Shown one piece after another: positions 51,142 through 60,770 of a stretch of 64,000 bases of DNA. The position numbers and the translations under genes were made by a program. The notes below the pieces were generated by a model. The model was given only the letters and a program-made list of their open reading frames with translations, had not been told where the DNA came from and did not search any database. The DNA comes from Clostridia bacterium (GTDB taxonomy: Bacteria; Bacillota; Clostridia; Oscillospirales; Acutalibacteraceae), in assembly GCA_017399065.1 (NCBI GenBank), contig JAFQEL010000024.1, positions 1-64,000 of the forward strand. Reading direction: 5' to 3'. Numbering within the stretch: position 1 is the first letter of the stretch; every line of letters begins with the position of its first letter.

Positions 51142-53397
51142 ATGAATGATTGTATGATTTACAAAAACCCATCATATACACCTCAAGAGCGTGCTGAAGA
51201 TCTTCTCTCAAGAATGACACTTCGTGAAAAAATAGCACAGCTTGATATGAAATTCGGTAATAATTACTGTACTGAAAAGGATCCTAACCACTCCTGCTCA
51301 GTAACACCGACAAGTGATTATGATTGGGAAAAATTAAAAACAGACTTTCCGGACGGACTCGGTTACCTGCACGATAATTATTCCGTTCCGTCTGTGATGA
51401 ATAAATTGCAAAGATTTTTTATTGAAAATTCAAGACTCGGAATACCTGTGATCTTTACCGGTGAAGCTCTTCACGGTATCAGCGGCACAAGAGGTACTAT
51501 TCTACCTATACCTACCGCTTGGGCAGCAACCTTTGAACCTCAATATGCATATGATGCCGGCAGAATCATCGCTAAAGAAGCTCGCTCACTCGGTATCTGC
51601 GAAGTGCTCGCGCCTAACCTCGACGTTGCACGCGACCCGAGGTGGGGAAGAACCGAAGAAACCTTCGGTGAAGATACCTGTCTTTCGACAAAAATGGCTG
51701 TCGGTATTGTAAGCGGACATCAGAACGGCGATATATCAGCAAAAGATTCTGTTATTTCTGAGCCTAAACATTACTGCATACACGGTATGCCGGAACGTGG
51801 CATAAACTGCGGCACAGCAAGAGTAGGTGTCCGTGAAATTGAAAGCTGTTATTTACCTGTTTTTGAAGCTGCAATCAAAGAAGCAGGTGCTTATGATGTA
51901 ATGGTCAGTTATAATTCTATTGACGGCGACCTTATGATGACATCAAAGCATTATCTGCAGACGGTACTTAAAGAAAGATTCGGACTCAAAGGTATCTGCC
52001 GTTCCGACTGGGGCGGACTTCGCAGAGTTCATTATCTCCATAAATTAGCAAAAAACGAAAAAGATGCAATATATCTTTCAAAGAAGAACGGACTCGACTG
52101 TCAGGGCGGTGACGAATATCCGAACAAGCTCTGGGTTGATTCACTTGAAGAGCTTGTAAACGAAGGTAAATTGGATATTGAAAATATAAATGAATCCTGC
52201 AGAAGAGTGCTCACACTTAAATTCAAACTCGGCTTATTTGAAAATCCTTATACCGATGAAGAAGAGTATAAACAGATTATTAATTGTACCGAACATCTTG
52301 ATAAAGCTCTTGAAATCGCACAAAAAGCAATCGTTATGCTTAAAAATAACGGCATTCTTCCTTTGCAGACAAGCAAATACAAGAAGATTGCTCTTATAGG
52401 TCCATCCTCAAATAAAGTGCGTCTCGGCGGTTATTCTGCAGTTCCTGTCAACAGAAATCTCGAAACCATATACGATATTCTCAAATCTTCCTTACCCGAG
52501 TGTGAGATTTATCAATGCGACGGTTGCGGTATAAGCGACGCTGATTTTGAGTTTGCCCTTTCTGACCAAAATCACCTTAAAGATATAAAAGCTGAAGATC
52601 AAATAGAAAACATTGAAGAAGCAATCAGAATTGCCAAGGTATGTGACCTCATTATTTTTTGCGGCGGCGATGATAATATCTCAAGCGGTGAAGGCAGAGA
52701 CCGTTGTGAACTCACACTTTGCGGCAGACAGAGCGAACTTATTAAAATGCTTGCTGAAACAGGTAAACCTATTGTATTCGCTATGATTCACGGTAAGCCG
52801 CTTGCTATCAAAGAAGAAAGTGACATTTGCGACGCAATACTCTCCTGCTGGTTTGGTGGCGAAAGCGGTCCTCAGGCAATATGTGACGTACTTCTCGGCA
52901 AGGTGAATCCGGGCGGAAAGCTCCCCTTCTCACTTCCTCAGCGTTCAACTATGATTCCTTGTTACTATTCATTACTCCCCGGAGCAAGTAACGAGTATTA
53001 CGAAGGTAACGGTGAAGCACTCTATCCTTTTGGTTTCGGTCTCAGCTATACAGAGTTTGAATACTCCGAACTGTCTTTAACAAGAACAGGTAAGACTGAT
53101 GTCAATGTAAAACTCAAGATCAAAAATGCCGGCAAAATGACCGGCGACGAGGTTGTCCAGATTTATGTTGAAGACTGCGAAAGCTCAGTTGTTACTCCCC
53201 TGCTTCTGCTAAAGGATTTCAAACGTATCACACTTGAACCGAATGAAGAAAAACAAGTTGAGTTCAATCTTGATGAAAAAGCCTTCCGTCTGATGAATCA
53301 GGATTATAAATGGGTTATAGAACCGGGTACCTTCCGTATATGTGCAGGTGCATCATCACGCGATATCAGACTCAGCTCAACAATTGAATTAGACTGA
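51142..53397 (+). CDS. GH3 beta-glucosidase/beta-xylosidase
   Basis: A 751-residue glycoside hydrolase family 3 enzyme. The N-terminal barrel has APNLDVARDPRWGRTEETFGED, the SEPKHY sugar-binding pair, and the nucleophile in GICRSDWGG (Asp289). The second domain carries the likely acid/base Glu in SSGEGRDRCEL (about 517). A fibronectin-type domain closes the protein (GDEVVQIYVEDCESSV). No signal peptide is present, so it acts on imported oligosaccharides. The exact sugar (glucose or xylose) cannot be told from sequence alone. Confidence 0.95.
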   Translation: MNDCMIYKNPSYTPQERAEDLLSRMTLREKIAQLDMKFGNNYCTEKDPNHSCSVTPTSDYDWEKLKTDFPDGLGYLHDNYSVPSVMNKLQRFFIENSRLGIPVIFTGEALHGISGTRGTILPIPTAWAATFEPQYAYDAGRIIAKEARSLGICEVLAPNLDVARDPRWGRTEETFGEDTCLSTKMAVGIVSGHQNGDISAKDSVISEPKHYCIHGMPERGINCGTARVGVREIESCYLPVFEAAIKEAGAYDVMVSYNSIDGDLMMTSKHYLQTVLKERFGLKGICRSDWGGLRRVHYLHKLAKNEKDAIYLSKKNGLDCQGGDEYPNKLWVDSLEELVNEGKLDIENINESCRRVLTLKFKLGLFENPYTDEEEYKQIINCTEHLDKALEIAQKAIVMLKNNGILPLQTSKYKKIALIGPSSNKVRLGGYSAVPVNRNLETIYDILKSSLPECEIYQCDGCGISDADFEFALSDQNHLKDIKAEDQIENIEEAIRIAKVCDLIIFCGGDDNISSGEGRDRCELTLCGRQSELIKMLAETGKPIVFAMIHGKPLAIKEESDICDAILSCWFGGESGPQAICDVLLGKVNPGGKLPFSLPQRSTMIPCYYSLLPGASNEYYEGNGEALYPFGFGLSYTEFEYSELSLTRTGKTDVNVKLKIKNAGKMTGDEVVQIYVEDCESSVVTPLLLLKDFKRITLEPNEEKQVEFNLDEKAFRLMNQDYKWVIEPGTFRICAGASSRDIRLSSTIELD

Positions 53398-53401
53398 TAA
53401 A

Positions 53402-53434
53402 AAGCAGTACTGCCGTAATCCGACAGTACTGCTT
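53402..53434. terminator. Bidirectional terminator
   Basis: AAGCAGTACTG and CAGTACTGCTT, an 11-bp perfect stem, between the convergent GH3 and ADP-ribosylglycohydrolase genes. Confidence 0.85.
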
Positions 53435-53438
53435 AATT

Positions 53439-54809
53439 CTATTCTATATGCTCAAGGGTGTGTTCAACAGCTTTGTCAATATCTACAGTACCCACACCGA
53501 AAATTGAAGTATGTATCTTACCGTTTATAGGTTTACTCCAGTATTCATCAATACACTCATCCGTACCTCGCATACCGAGGATTGAGCCGACTGTTGCACC
53601 GTTACAATCTGTATCAAAAGCCATACCTACAGCACAGCAGATTGATTTTTCGAAATCACCCTCACCATAGAGTAAAGCGGCAGTAACAATCATTGCATTT
53701 GATATTGTATGACACCAACCGTGGTCAGTGTGCTCATCGTATGCAGAGTGAATATAATTAAAGCACTCTCCTACAGCAACTTCGTTTTTATATCCGTCAA
53801 AAATCTTCATAACTGACTCATAAAGGCGTGAAGTTGAAGGAATCTGCGAAAGTCCGCCGAGTATAATATCCTCAATATTTTCTGTCACAGCAGCACAGGC
53901 AATCATAGCAGATACAAACATCTCACCGTAAATACCGTTTTTAACGTGAGATATTCTTGCATCGTTATAAGCCATTTCAGCAGCAGTTTCAGGATCACCG
54001 GGATTAATATAGCCGAAATAGTCGCCTCTTATTTGTGCGCCAATCCACTCACGGCATACGTTCTTATATATTGCCGAAACAGGCGGTTTAAGGCAGTTTA
54101 TAAAGTTAACATAAGCTATTCTTTCGGCAGTAAAATATGAGTGGACAGACTGATATTTAAGCCAAGAATCAGCAACATCATCACTGTCAAAATCTCTGCC
54201 GTAATCATCAATAATCTTCTGTGCAAGAACAACATAGTTAGTGTCATCATCAACCGGCATACCATCTACCGTATCGGCATACGGCTTATCACGAAACCAA
54301 AATTTATACTTCTTATAAGTATCTTCAGTGACATCAGAACTGAGTATGTACCTATGCATAGGATAATTGTTGGTTTCTTTAAGAAAAGGGATAAGCTCAT
54401 CACTTCTGATACCTTCTACAGGCTTACCAAGCAGACAGCCTATCGCCCTGCCAAGCCACGCTCCGCGGATTTTTTTGCGAAGGAGTTTTGCTTCTGGCAT
54501 AACAACATTAATTTCGTGTTCTTTTCTTAACTGTTTAATTTTATTAATCTTAGACGGCTCATTATATTTGTAATCTGCACGTATATCAGCATTTATAACT
54601 ATATTGAATATTTCGTCACTAAGTTTATTTTTTTCTTCACCGTTATCAAGCACTGCCACTTTATCAAAGAATTCTTTATATCGTTCAATATCAAGACCTT
54701 CTTCGAGACATTGGTTATACTCCATCATTATATCGGAAGGATATCGATTAAAACCGTTTATGTCATAGTAATCCTGCTTAATCTCAATTCCGTAATTTTT
54801 AGCAAACAT
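53439..54809 (-). CDS. ADP-ribosylglycohydrolase family protein
   Basis: A 456-residue member of the ADP-ribosylglycohydrolase/DraG fold. GAWLGRAIGCLLGKPVEGI (near residue 118) opens the domain; the dinuclear Mg site is seen as PVDDDTNYV and AFDTDCNGATVGSILG (near 405). An N-terminal extension of about 110 residues precedes it. Members remove ADP-ribose from proteins or small molecules, but many bacterial ones act on other N- or O-glycosides. The start is ATG 54809 behind AGAGGTG. It is 16 bp after the Cys-hydrolase gene. Confidence 0.9.
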   Translation of the reverse strand: MFAKNYGIEIKQDYYDINGFNRYPSDIMMEYNQCLEEGLDIERYKEFFDKVAVLDNGEEKNKLSDEIFNIVINADIRADYKYNEPSKINKIKQLRKEHEINVVMPEAKLLRKKIRGAWLGRAIGCLLGKPVEGIRSDELIPFLKETNNYPMHRYILSSDVTEDTYKKYKFWFRDKPYADTVDGMPVDDDTNYVVLAQKIIDDYGRDFDSDDVADSWLKYQSVHSYFTAERIAYVNFINCLKPPVSAIYKNVCREWIGAQIRGDYFGYINPGDPETAAEMAYNDARISHVKNGIYGEMFVSAMIACAAVTENIEDIILGGLSQIPSTSRLYESVMKIFDGYKNEVAVGECFNYIHSAYDEHTDHGWCHTISNAMIVTAALLYGEGDFEKSICCAVGMAFDTDCNGATVGSILGMRGTDECIDEYWSKPINGKIHTSIFGVGTVDIDKAVEHTLEHIE

Positions 54810-54825
54810 ATTTGATAACACCTCT

Positions 54826-56382
54826 TTACATTGAAGCAAATAACTGCTTGATTATCTCAAATAAATTTTTGAAAAACTTTGATAACGCATCTAAGAATGT
54901 CACGTCCCAATGGTCTGTTGTATTGCAATTTTCTTTTGTCATTGCAGTAAATGTATCGCTTTCGCAGTAATAAACCAGATATTGCGGATAGTCTGAATCT
55001 GATTCAACGGTGAAGTTATCGTTATTAACTATTTCCGAAACAAGCGCATTCATAGATTCGGGGAAATAATTATGCTCCAAATTTTTTATAAACCAAGTTG
55101 TTTCGGGAAAAAGACACGTTGATGCATCAATCTGATTGTCAGGCGAAATAAATTTCACAGTTCCGTTTTTATTTGCGTTTTCAATATAATCGTCAGACAG
55201 AACATCCGTAACATCAGAAACAGTTGCACCGAAGCTGCTTTCTTTTACGGTAACCGTACCGTCGGCAAGCTGAGAAGAATTATCCGTCAGCGGCAATAAC
55301 TGTACACCGTATTTAACAATATTTGAATATTCTATGCCCTGTTCCGCAAGTGTAGCAGATGTTTCCTCAAAATTATTCAGAACAACCGTACGGTAATTTT
55401 CAATTTTTTCCACAAGACCTTTATATTCATTAATATCCGAACCATAAAAAACAGTATCCATAGCGCGGTCATAATCCTCTGCAGTTACCATACTCCAGTA
55501 GGACGGAAAAGTACCGAAGCTGTTGATTAATATTTCAGGGAAAATATCAAGATATATATCCTCAACAACGTTATTGACAGCCCAACAGGTAATATCAAGC
55601 GAGTATGTTTTGTTCATCAGTGTTACGAGAGATGTAACAAGCTCTGTATAATATTCACCAAGACCTAAATCATAATCATACGCAAAGCGTTCAATACTGT
55701 CTGCATCAAGATAAAGCTCACCTGTAAATGCTTTACTGCATTGGTCAGCTCCGTAAAGACTACTTGCATAGTGAATTACTTCCTGCACGTTTTCACCGTT
55801 ATATTTTTGCATATATGCGGCAACAACGTTGGAACCGAGACACCTGCCGTAAAGAGCAACCTTTTCTGCACCCGTTACGGTGAGCACGTCTTCAATGTAT
55901 TTATGCAAAGTGTCGGCAATCACAAGCGGATCAAGCCGCCAGTCATAATGGAATTTGTAAGCTGTCGGACTGTATTTACCTTCGCTGTTCATATAATTTC
56001 GGAGAGTTTTGACGTTCCATGTCCAGTCAGCTCTGGTATTATTATCCGCTTCACCGTTGTTATTGAGGGCAATAGGCTCAAAAACGGACAGAAGAGTATC
56101 GACAAGCACGTCACAGAATTTATCCCATTTCTGTGTAAAAAAAGCTTTAGCAAAAACGGGTAAGATTTCCTTGGCTTTTTCTTCAATAAAGCTGTCTTCA
56201 ACTTTAAGCGGATAAATTTGTTCCTTTGTTCCATCAGAATTATCTTTAACAAGCACAGCACCGTATCCGCATACGTGTATAACGGGAATATCCGCACCAC
56301 TTGCCGAAGAAACGGGTGTAATAATAGCACAAGTTATTATTACTATAGTCAAAGTCAATAACAAAGAAATACACTTTTTCAT
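54826..56382 (-). CDS. Secreted LCAT-like alpha/beta hydrolase with Cys at the nucleophile position, copy 3
   Basis: A 518-residue exported protein (signal residues 1-27) related to the products at 26237-28105 and 28126-29958. PVIHVCGYGAVL is the oxyanion strand, FHYDWRLDPL is a typical LCAT/PGAP1 stretch, and the elbow reads GRCLGSN with Cys181 in place of Ser. The late His region is NLEHNYFP. The protein ends in a strongly amphipathic tail (KFFKNLFEIIKQLFASM). Whether the Cys form is active is unknown; Cys hydrolases such as dienelactone hydrolase show it is possible. It is co-transcribed with the ADP-ribosylglycohydrolase gene. Confidence 0.8.
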   Translation of the reverse strand: MKKCISLLLTLTIVIITCAIITPVSSASGADIPVIHVCGYGAVLVKDNSDGTKEQIYPLKVEDSFIEEKAKEILPVFAKAFFTQKWDKFCDVLVDTLLSVFEPIALNNNGEADNNTRADWTWNVKTLRNYMNSEGKYSPTAYKFHYDWRLDPLVIADTLHKYIEDVLTVTGAEKVALYGRCLGSNVVAAYMQKYNGENVQEVIHYASSLYGADQCSKAFTGELYLDADSIERFAYDYDLGLGEYYTELVTSLVTLMNKTYSLDITCWAVNNVVEDIYLDIFPEILINSFGTFPSYWSMVTAEDYDRAMDTVFYGSDINEYKGLVEKIENYRTVVLNNFEETSATLAEQGIEYSNIVKYGVQLLPLTDNSSQLADGTVTVKESSFGATVSDVTDVLSDDYIENANKNGTVKFISPDNQIDASTCLFPETTWFIKNLEHNYFPESMNALVSEIVNNDNFTVESDSDYPQYLVYYCESDTFTAMTKENCNTTDHWDVTFLDALSKFFKNLFEIIKQLFASM

Positions 56383-56496
56383 TTTAAATACTCCATTTAC
56401 TGTTTTAATCTTATTATACTATAATTAATTTTTAATTCAATATTTTTATCGAACTGATATTATTGTTATTTAAATATTTTTTTAGACAAATAACAA

Positions 56497-56536
56497 AACA
56501 TCAGTTGCCTAAATACATGTTTAGGCAACTGATGTT
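56497..56536. terminator. Perfect inverted repeat / bidirectional terminator
   Basis: AACATCAGTTGCCTAAA with its exact complement around a TACATG loop (17-bp stem), just past the end of the gene fragment at 56543-56809. Confidence 0.82.
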
Positions 56537-56542
56537 AATATT

Positions 56543-56809
56543 TTAATAAATCACACGATTAATTCCAAATAGATTTTTAAAAAATGATATCAGCTTTTGG
56601 AAAAAACCTGCATTAGATTTTATGTTAATACTTGCTGTTTGAGAATCTCCTTTTTTATCAAGCAAAGCTTCACCGTTTCCATCAACTATTTCAGCAAAAA
56701 CTGTCAAATCGCCACTTGCTTTCGAAGTCATTCTACATTCCATAGCATCTTCACTGATTGATTTTGTAACAGCATCTCCATCAATAATCAACATCTTGAA
56801 CCCGTCCAT
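56543..56809 (-). pseudogene. Probable 3' remnant of a secreted protein gene
   Basis: Only 88 codons remain. There is no ribosome site before the ATG, and the frame is closed by a TGA shortly upstream. The sequence looks like the end of a larger extracellular protein: a beta-rich piece (CRMTSKASGDLTVFAEIVDG) then an amphipathic tail (FFQKLISFFKNLFG) like that of the 54826-56382 product. It keeps a good terminator. A functional short protein cannot be excluded. Confidence 0.5.
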
Positions 56810-56910
56810 TGATTTATTGGCTAATCAACATAAAGTCGACGGGCTAATAACTCTCTATAGGAAAGTTTTCTTTACGCCCTTTCAAACCCCTTGCTATTTT
56901 ATATAAGCAT

Positions 56911-56948
56911 AAAAAATAAGCACTCCCTGTCGGGAATGCTTGTTTTTA
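56911..56948 (-). terminator. Terminator of tRNA-Ser
   Basis: On the minus strand AAGCATTCCC-GACA-GGGAGTGCTT (one G-T) followed by ATTTTTTAT. Confidence 0.88.
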
Positions 56949-57040
56949 TGGCGGAGAGCAAGGGATTCGAACCCTCGAAACGCTTTTGACGTTTACACGA
57001 TTTCCAATCGTGCTCCTTCGGCCAGCTCGGACAACTCTCC
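56949..57040 (-). tRNA. tRNA-Ser (anticodon GGA)
   Basis: On the minus strand the acceptor GGAGAGT pairs with GCTCTCC. The anticodon loop TTGGAAA carries GGA, a long variable arm (about 18 nt) follows, the T-arm has GGGTTCGAATCCC, and G-CCA is encoded. GGA reads serine UCC/UCU codons. Confidence 0.97.
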
Positions 57041-57115
57041 ATAAGTCAACGCTAAATAGTTTACATTATATTATAAAAAAAATCAAGCCTTTTTTTAAAA
57101 ATAATTTAAATTAAT

Positions 57116-57153
57116 TTCGGAGCAGTCAAAATCGAGTCAACTGCTCCGAAATA
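57116..57153 (-). terminator. Terminator of asnS
   Basis: TTTCGGAGCAGT and ACTGCTCCGAAA form a 12-bp stem 9 bp after the asnS stop, followed by AT-rich sequence. Confidence 0.82.
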
Positions 57154-57161
57154 TGCATAAT

Positions 57162-58553
57162 TTAGATATCGCAGTTCTTTACTGTTCTCGGGAACGGAAC
57201 AACGTCACGGATATTTGACATACCTGTGAGATACATTACGCAACGTTCAAAACCGAGACCGAAACCTGCATGACGTGCTGTGCCGTACTTACGAAGATCA
57301 AGATAGAAATCATAATCTTCAGGGTTAAGACCAAGCTCATTCATACGTGTAACAAGCTTATCGTAGTCATCTTCTCGCTGGCTGCCACCTATGATCTCAC
57401 CTATACCGGGCACAAGACAGTCCATAGCGGCAACCGTCTTACCGTCGGGATTAAGCTTCATATAGAAAGCCTTGATCTCCTTCGGATAATCTGTTACAAA
57501 TACGGGACGCTTGAAAACAACTTCTGTAAGATAACGCTCGTGCTCTGTCTGGAGGTCACTGCCCCAATGTACGGGATAGTCGAAGTTGTCGTTATTCTTC
57601 TCAAGAATCTCAATAGCTTCAGTATAAGTTACTCTTCCGAAATCAGAGTTGACAACGTTATTAAGTCTTTCAAGAAGGCCCTTATCTATAAAGCTGTCGA
57701 AGAACTTAAGTTCTTCGGGAGCGTGCTCAAGAACATAATTAATAACATACTTGAGCATATCCTCTGCAAGCTGCATATCATCGTTAAGGTCAGCAAATGC
57801 AATTTCAGGCTCAATCATCCAGAATTCAGCTGCGTGACGTGTTGTATTTGAATTTTCAGCACGGAACGTCGGACCGAAAGTATAGATATTGCGGAAAGCC
57901 ATAGCGTATGTTTCACCGTTGAGCTGACCGCTTACTGTAAGGTTAGTTGACTTAGCGAAGAAATCCTCTGTAAAATCGACAGTACCGTCATCGTTCTTGG
58001 GAAGATTATCAAGGTCAAGTGTTGTTACGCGGAACATTTCACCTGCACCCTCACAGTCACTGCCAGTGATAATGGGAGTATGGACGTATACGAAGTTACG
58101 CTCCATAAAGAAGCTGTGAATTGCAAATGCAATAAGTGAGCGTACTCGGAAAACAGCCTGGAACGTGTTTGTACGTGCTCTGAGATGAGAGATAGTACGA
58201 AGATATTCAAGACTGTGACGCTTCTTCTGAAGAGGATAATCAGGTGTTGATGCACCCTCAATCTCAACCTCTTTTGCCTGAATTTCAAAGGGCTGCTTCG
58301 CGTCGGGTGTAGCAACAAGCGTTCCTCTGACAATAAGTGCAGAGCCTACGTTGAGCTTTGAAACCTCTTCGAAATTTGACATTGTATCGTGAAATACAAC
58401 CTGTAACGGCTCAAAAAATGTACCGTCGTTAACAACAATAAAGCCGAAAGCCTTTGAGGCACGTACACTGCGTACCCAACCGCAGACTTCAATATCTTTA
58501 TCAATATACTGCTGTGTGTTTTTAAACAGCTCACGAATGGTGATGATGTTCAT
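57162..58553 (-). CDS. asnS: Asparaginyl-tRNA synthetase
   Basis: A 463-residue class IIb synthetase that charges tRNA-Asn. The N-terminal OB-fold anticodon domain ([17 protein letters not shown]) is followed by the catalytic core: motif 2 ([21 protein letters not shown]) and motif 3 ([25 protein letters not shown]). The SNTTRH form marks AsnRS rather than AspRS. It is 20 bp downstream of proC in the same direction. Confidence 0.98.
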   Translation of the reverse strand: MNIITIRELFKNTQQYIDKDIEVCGWVRSVRASKAFGFIVVNDGTFFEPLQVVFHDTMSNFEEVSKLNVGSALIVRGTLVATPDAKQPFEIQAKEVEIEGASTPDYPLQKKRHSLEYLRTISHLRARTNTFQAVFRVRSLIAFAIHSFFMERNFVYVHTPIITGSDCEGAGEMFRVTTLDLDNLPKNDDGTVDFTEDFFAKSTNLTVSGQLNGETYAMAFRNIYTFGPTFRAENSNTTRHAAEFWMIEPEIAFADLNDDMQLAEDMLKYVINYVLEHAPEELKFFDSFIDKGLLERLNNVVNSDFGRVTYTEAIEILEKNNDNFDYPVHWGSDLQTEHERYLTEVVFKRPVFVTDYPKEIKAFYMKLNPDGKTVAAMDCLVPGIGEIIGGSQREDDYDKLVTRMNELGLNPEDYDFYLDLRKYGTARHAGFGLGFERCVMYLTGMSNIRDVVPFPRTVKNCDI

Positions 58554-58573
58554 CTTAGTATTACACCTTTCAG

Positions 58574-59380
58574 TTATTTTTTCTCTCTCATTTTGCAGTC
58601 TTTATTATATGCAGCAACAACCGCAGCATTAACCGCATTTTCAAATCCGTTTTCCTGTAAAGCCGTTACGCCTTCTATAGTCGTACCGCCCGGTGAACAA
58701 ACCTTGTCAATTAGCTCATAAGGATGGCTTTCACTTTCAAGTATCATATCAGCACTGCCTTTAACCGCTTGAGCAGCAATATCAAGTGCCATAGATTTAG
58801 GCATACCAAGCTTAACTGCGGCACGCGCAAGCTGATCAATGTACATATAATTGAATGCCGGTGAACAACCGCCGATTACACCGAAAACAGCAAACATATC
58901 TTCGGTGATTTCGAAAACACCACCAAAAGAACTGCAAAAATCAATAAGGGTATGTTTTTCATTGTCGGTTACACTTTCAGTTACGCAAACAGCCGTAGCT
59001 GATCCTTTGACACGCGCATTAATGTTTGGCATAATGCGAGCCAATCTTGCTTCATATCCAAGCAAGCTTCTGATATAAGCAAGCTCCGTACCTGCCGCAA
59101 CAGATACAACAAACGGATCTTTGCTCATAAAATATTGTGAGTTATCCTGCAACAGCTTCGGAAAATCCTTCGGCTTAACAGCAAGAATAATCATTTCGCA
59201 AATTTCAATTAACTCAGTTACGCTTGAAAGCGACTTAACGCCGTAGCCACTGATGTTGTCAAGACTCGGCTGATAAACATCATATGCAAAGAATTCATTC
59301 TTGCAAAAAAAATCTGACTGAGATGAACCGACTGCAAGTGCAGTAGCAAGATTGCCGGCACCGATAAAACCGATTTTCAT
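58574..59380 (-). CDS. proC: Pyrroline-5-carboxylate reductase
   Basis: ProC makes proline from pyrroline-5-carboxylate with NAD(P)H. The 268-residue protein has the usual length, the Rossmann motif [12 protein letters not shown], the VKPKDF loop, and the C-terminal signature [14 protein letters not shown]. It lies between mscL and asnS in a leftward run. Confidence 0.97.
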   Translation of the reverse strand: MKIGFIGAGNLATALAVGSSQSDFFCKNEFFAYDVYQPSLDNISGYGVKSLSSVTELIEICEMIILAVKPKDFPKLLQDNSQYFMSKDPFVVSVAAGTELAYIRSLLGYEARLARIMPNINARVKGSATAVCVTESVTDNEKHTLIDFCSSFGGVFEITEDMFAVFGVIGGCSPAFNYMYIDQLARAAVKLGMPKSMALDIAAQAVKGSADMILESESHPYELIDKVCSPGGTTIEGVTALQENGFENAVNAAVVAAYNKDCKMREKK

Positions 59381-59396
59381 TTTAATTGCTCCGTAA

Positions 59397-59861
59397 TTAT
59401 TCTACATCAGAAGTACAGTTGGGACACTTTGTTGCTTCAATATCGATCTCACTCTTGCAGAAGGGGCACTTCTTAGTAGTGGGAGCAGCCTCAACAACTT
59501 CTTCCTTAGCAGCCTTGTCACGGAGCTTGTTGATAGTTCTGACAAGAACAAAAATTACAAATGACATAATAAGGAAGTTGATTATTGCATTGATAAAGTT
59601 ACCGTATGCAAAAACAGCAGCACCTGCTTCCTGTGCAGCGGCAAGTGTATCATACTCACCTTCACCAATAACAACAAACATGTTGGTAAAATCTACACCC
59701 TTTGTAAAAATGCTGATAACGGGCATTATAAGATCATCAACAAGTGACTTAATTATAGCCTGGAAAGCGGCACCGATGATAACACCGACAGCGAGGTCAA
59801 TAACATTGCCGCGCATGATAAACGTTTTGAACTCTGACATAAAACCTGATTTTTTACTCAT
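59397..59861 (-). CDS. mscL: Large-conductance mechanosensitive channel with zinc-ribbon tail
   Basis: MscL opens under membrane tension to release solutes on hypo-osmotic shock. TM1 holds the family signature [17 protein letters not shown] (residues about 15-31), and TM2 is about 88-110. Canonical MscL is about 136 residues; this one is 154 because a C-terminal zinc ribbon ([10 protein letters not shown] ... KCPNC) follows the usual cytoplasmic helix ([10 protein letters not shown]). Confidence 0.95.
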   Translation of the reverse strand: MSKKSGFMSEFKTFIMRGNVIDLAVGVIIGAAFQAIIKSLVDDLIMPVISIFTKGVDFTNMFVVIGEGEYDTLAAAQEAGAAVFAYGNFINAIINFLIMSFVIFVLVRTINKLRDKAAKEEVVEAAPTTKKCPFCKSEIDIEATKCPNCTSDVE

Positions 59862-59990
59862 AATGACACATCCTAAATAAAATTTTTATGTATTATAACA
59901 TACATAAAAATACATTTCAAGTTATAATTGACTATTATATAAAAATATGCTAAAAATATGTTAGATATAATAGTAATAGGAGGAATAAAA

Positions 59991-60758
59991 ATGCTTCTGA
60001 CTATTGATATAGGTAATACAAACATTACTCTCGGTATGTTCAAGGATAATGAGCTTTGCTTTGTAAGCAGATTAGCTACACAACGCGTAAGAACCAGAGA
60101 TGAGTATGCGTTTGAAATGCTCAACATGTTCAACCTGAACTCTCTTGACCCTAAGCAATGTAAAGCCGCAATTATCAGCTCCGTAGTACCTGAAATCACA
60201 CGAGATATCGGCAGTGCAGTTAAGCTTACAACCGGATGTACGCCCAAATACATTGACCAACATATACGCACCGACCTTAAAATAGCTACACAGATACCGG
60301 GGCAGCTTGGTGCTGATATGGTTGTAGGTGCTGTTGCCGCAATCGATAAATATTCTCTTCCCTGCCTTGTTATTGATCTCGGAACAGCTAACAAAATGTT
60401 TGTAATTGACGGCAGCGGAACGTTTCTCGGATGTACAATATCTGCAGGAATCGGTCTTTCACTCAGCGCATTGTCAACCGGAGCATCTCAGCTTCCGGCA
60501 GTAAGTATTAAAGCACCCGAAAAAACAATCGGTACCGAAACAATCAGCTGTATGCAATCCGGTACAGTTTACGGTACCGCTTGTATGATTGACGGTATGA
60601 TTGACCGATTTGAAAAAGAACTCGGATACACTTTTTCATCGATAATAGCTACGGGAGGATATGCAAAGCCTATAGTAAAACACTGTAAAAGAGAAATATT
60701 GTACGATGATAACCTATTGCTCGACGGTCTTAAAACAATATACAATAAAAATATTTAA
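59991..60758 (+). CDS. coaX: Type III pantothenate kinase
   Basis: CoaX catalyses the first step of coenzyme A synthesis and, unlike type I, is not feedback-inhibited. The 255-residue ASKHA protein has LLTIDIGNTNITLGMF at the N-terminus, PGQLGADMVVG (near residue 100), LVIDLGTANKMFVID and ATGGYAKPI. In the usual DxGTA(T/L)T motif the residue after Ala is Asn-Lys here. The start is ATG 59991 behind AGGAGG. The aldolase gene follows 12 bp later. Confidence 0.95.
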   Translation: MLLTIDIGNTNITLGMFKDNELCFVSRLATQRVRTRDEYAFEMLNMFNLNSLDPKQCKAAIISSVVPEITRDIGSAVKLTTGCTPKYIDQHIRTDLKIATQIPGQLGADMVVGAVAAIDKYSLPCLVIDLGTANKMFVIDGSGTFLGCTISAGIGLSLSALSTGASQLPAVSIKAPEKTIGTETISCMQSGTVYGTACMIDGMIDRFEKELGYTFSSIIATGGYAKPIVKHCKREILYDDNLLLDGLKTIYNKNI

Positions 60759-60770
60759 AGGAATGTTCTG

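Noticed and set aside
53439-56382. ADP-ribosylglycohydrolase and neighbour as a toxin-antitoxin or phage-defence pair
   Set aside because: The partner is an exported hydrolase with a signal peptide and no ADP-ribosyltransferase motif is seen, so a DarTG-like system is not supported.
59928-59971. Promoter for coaX using TATAAT at 59966-59971
   Set aside because: No -35 lies at a normal distance, and initiation there would remove the AGGAGG ribosome site. TTGACT at 59928 with TAAAAA at 59951 is possible but too weak to call.
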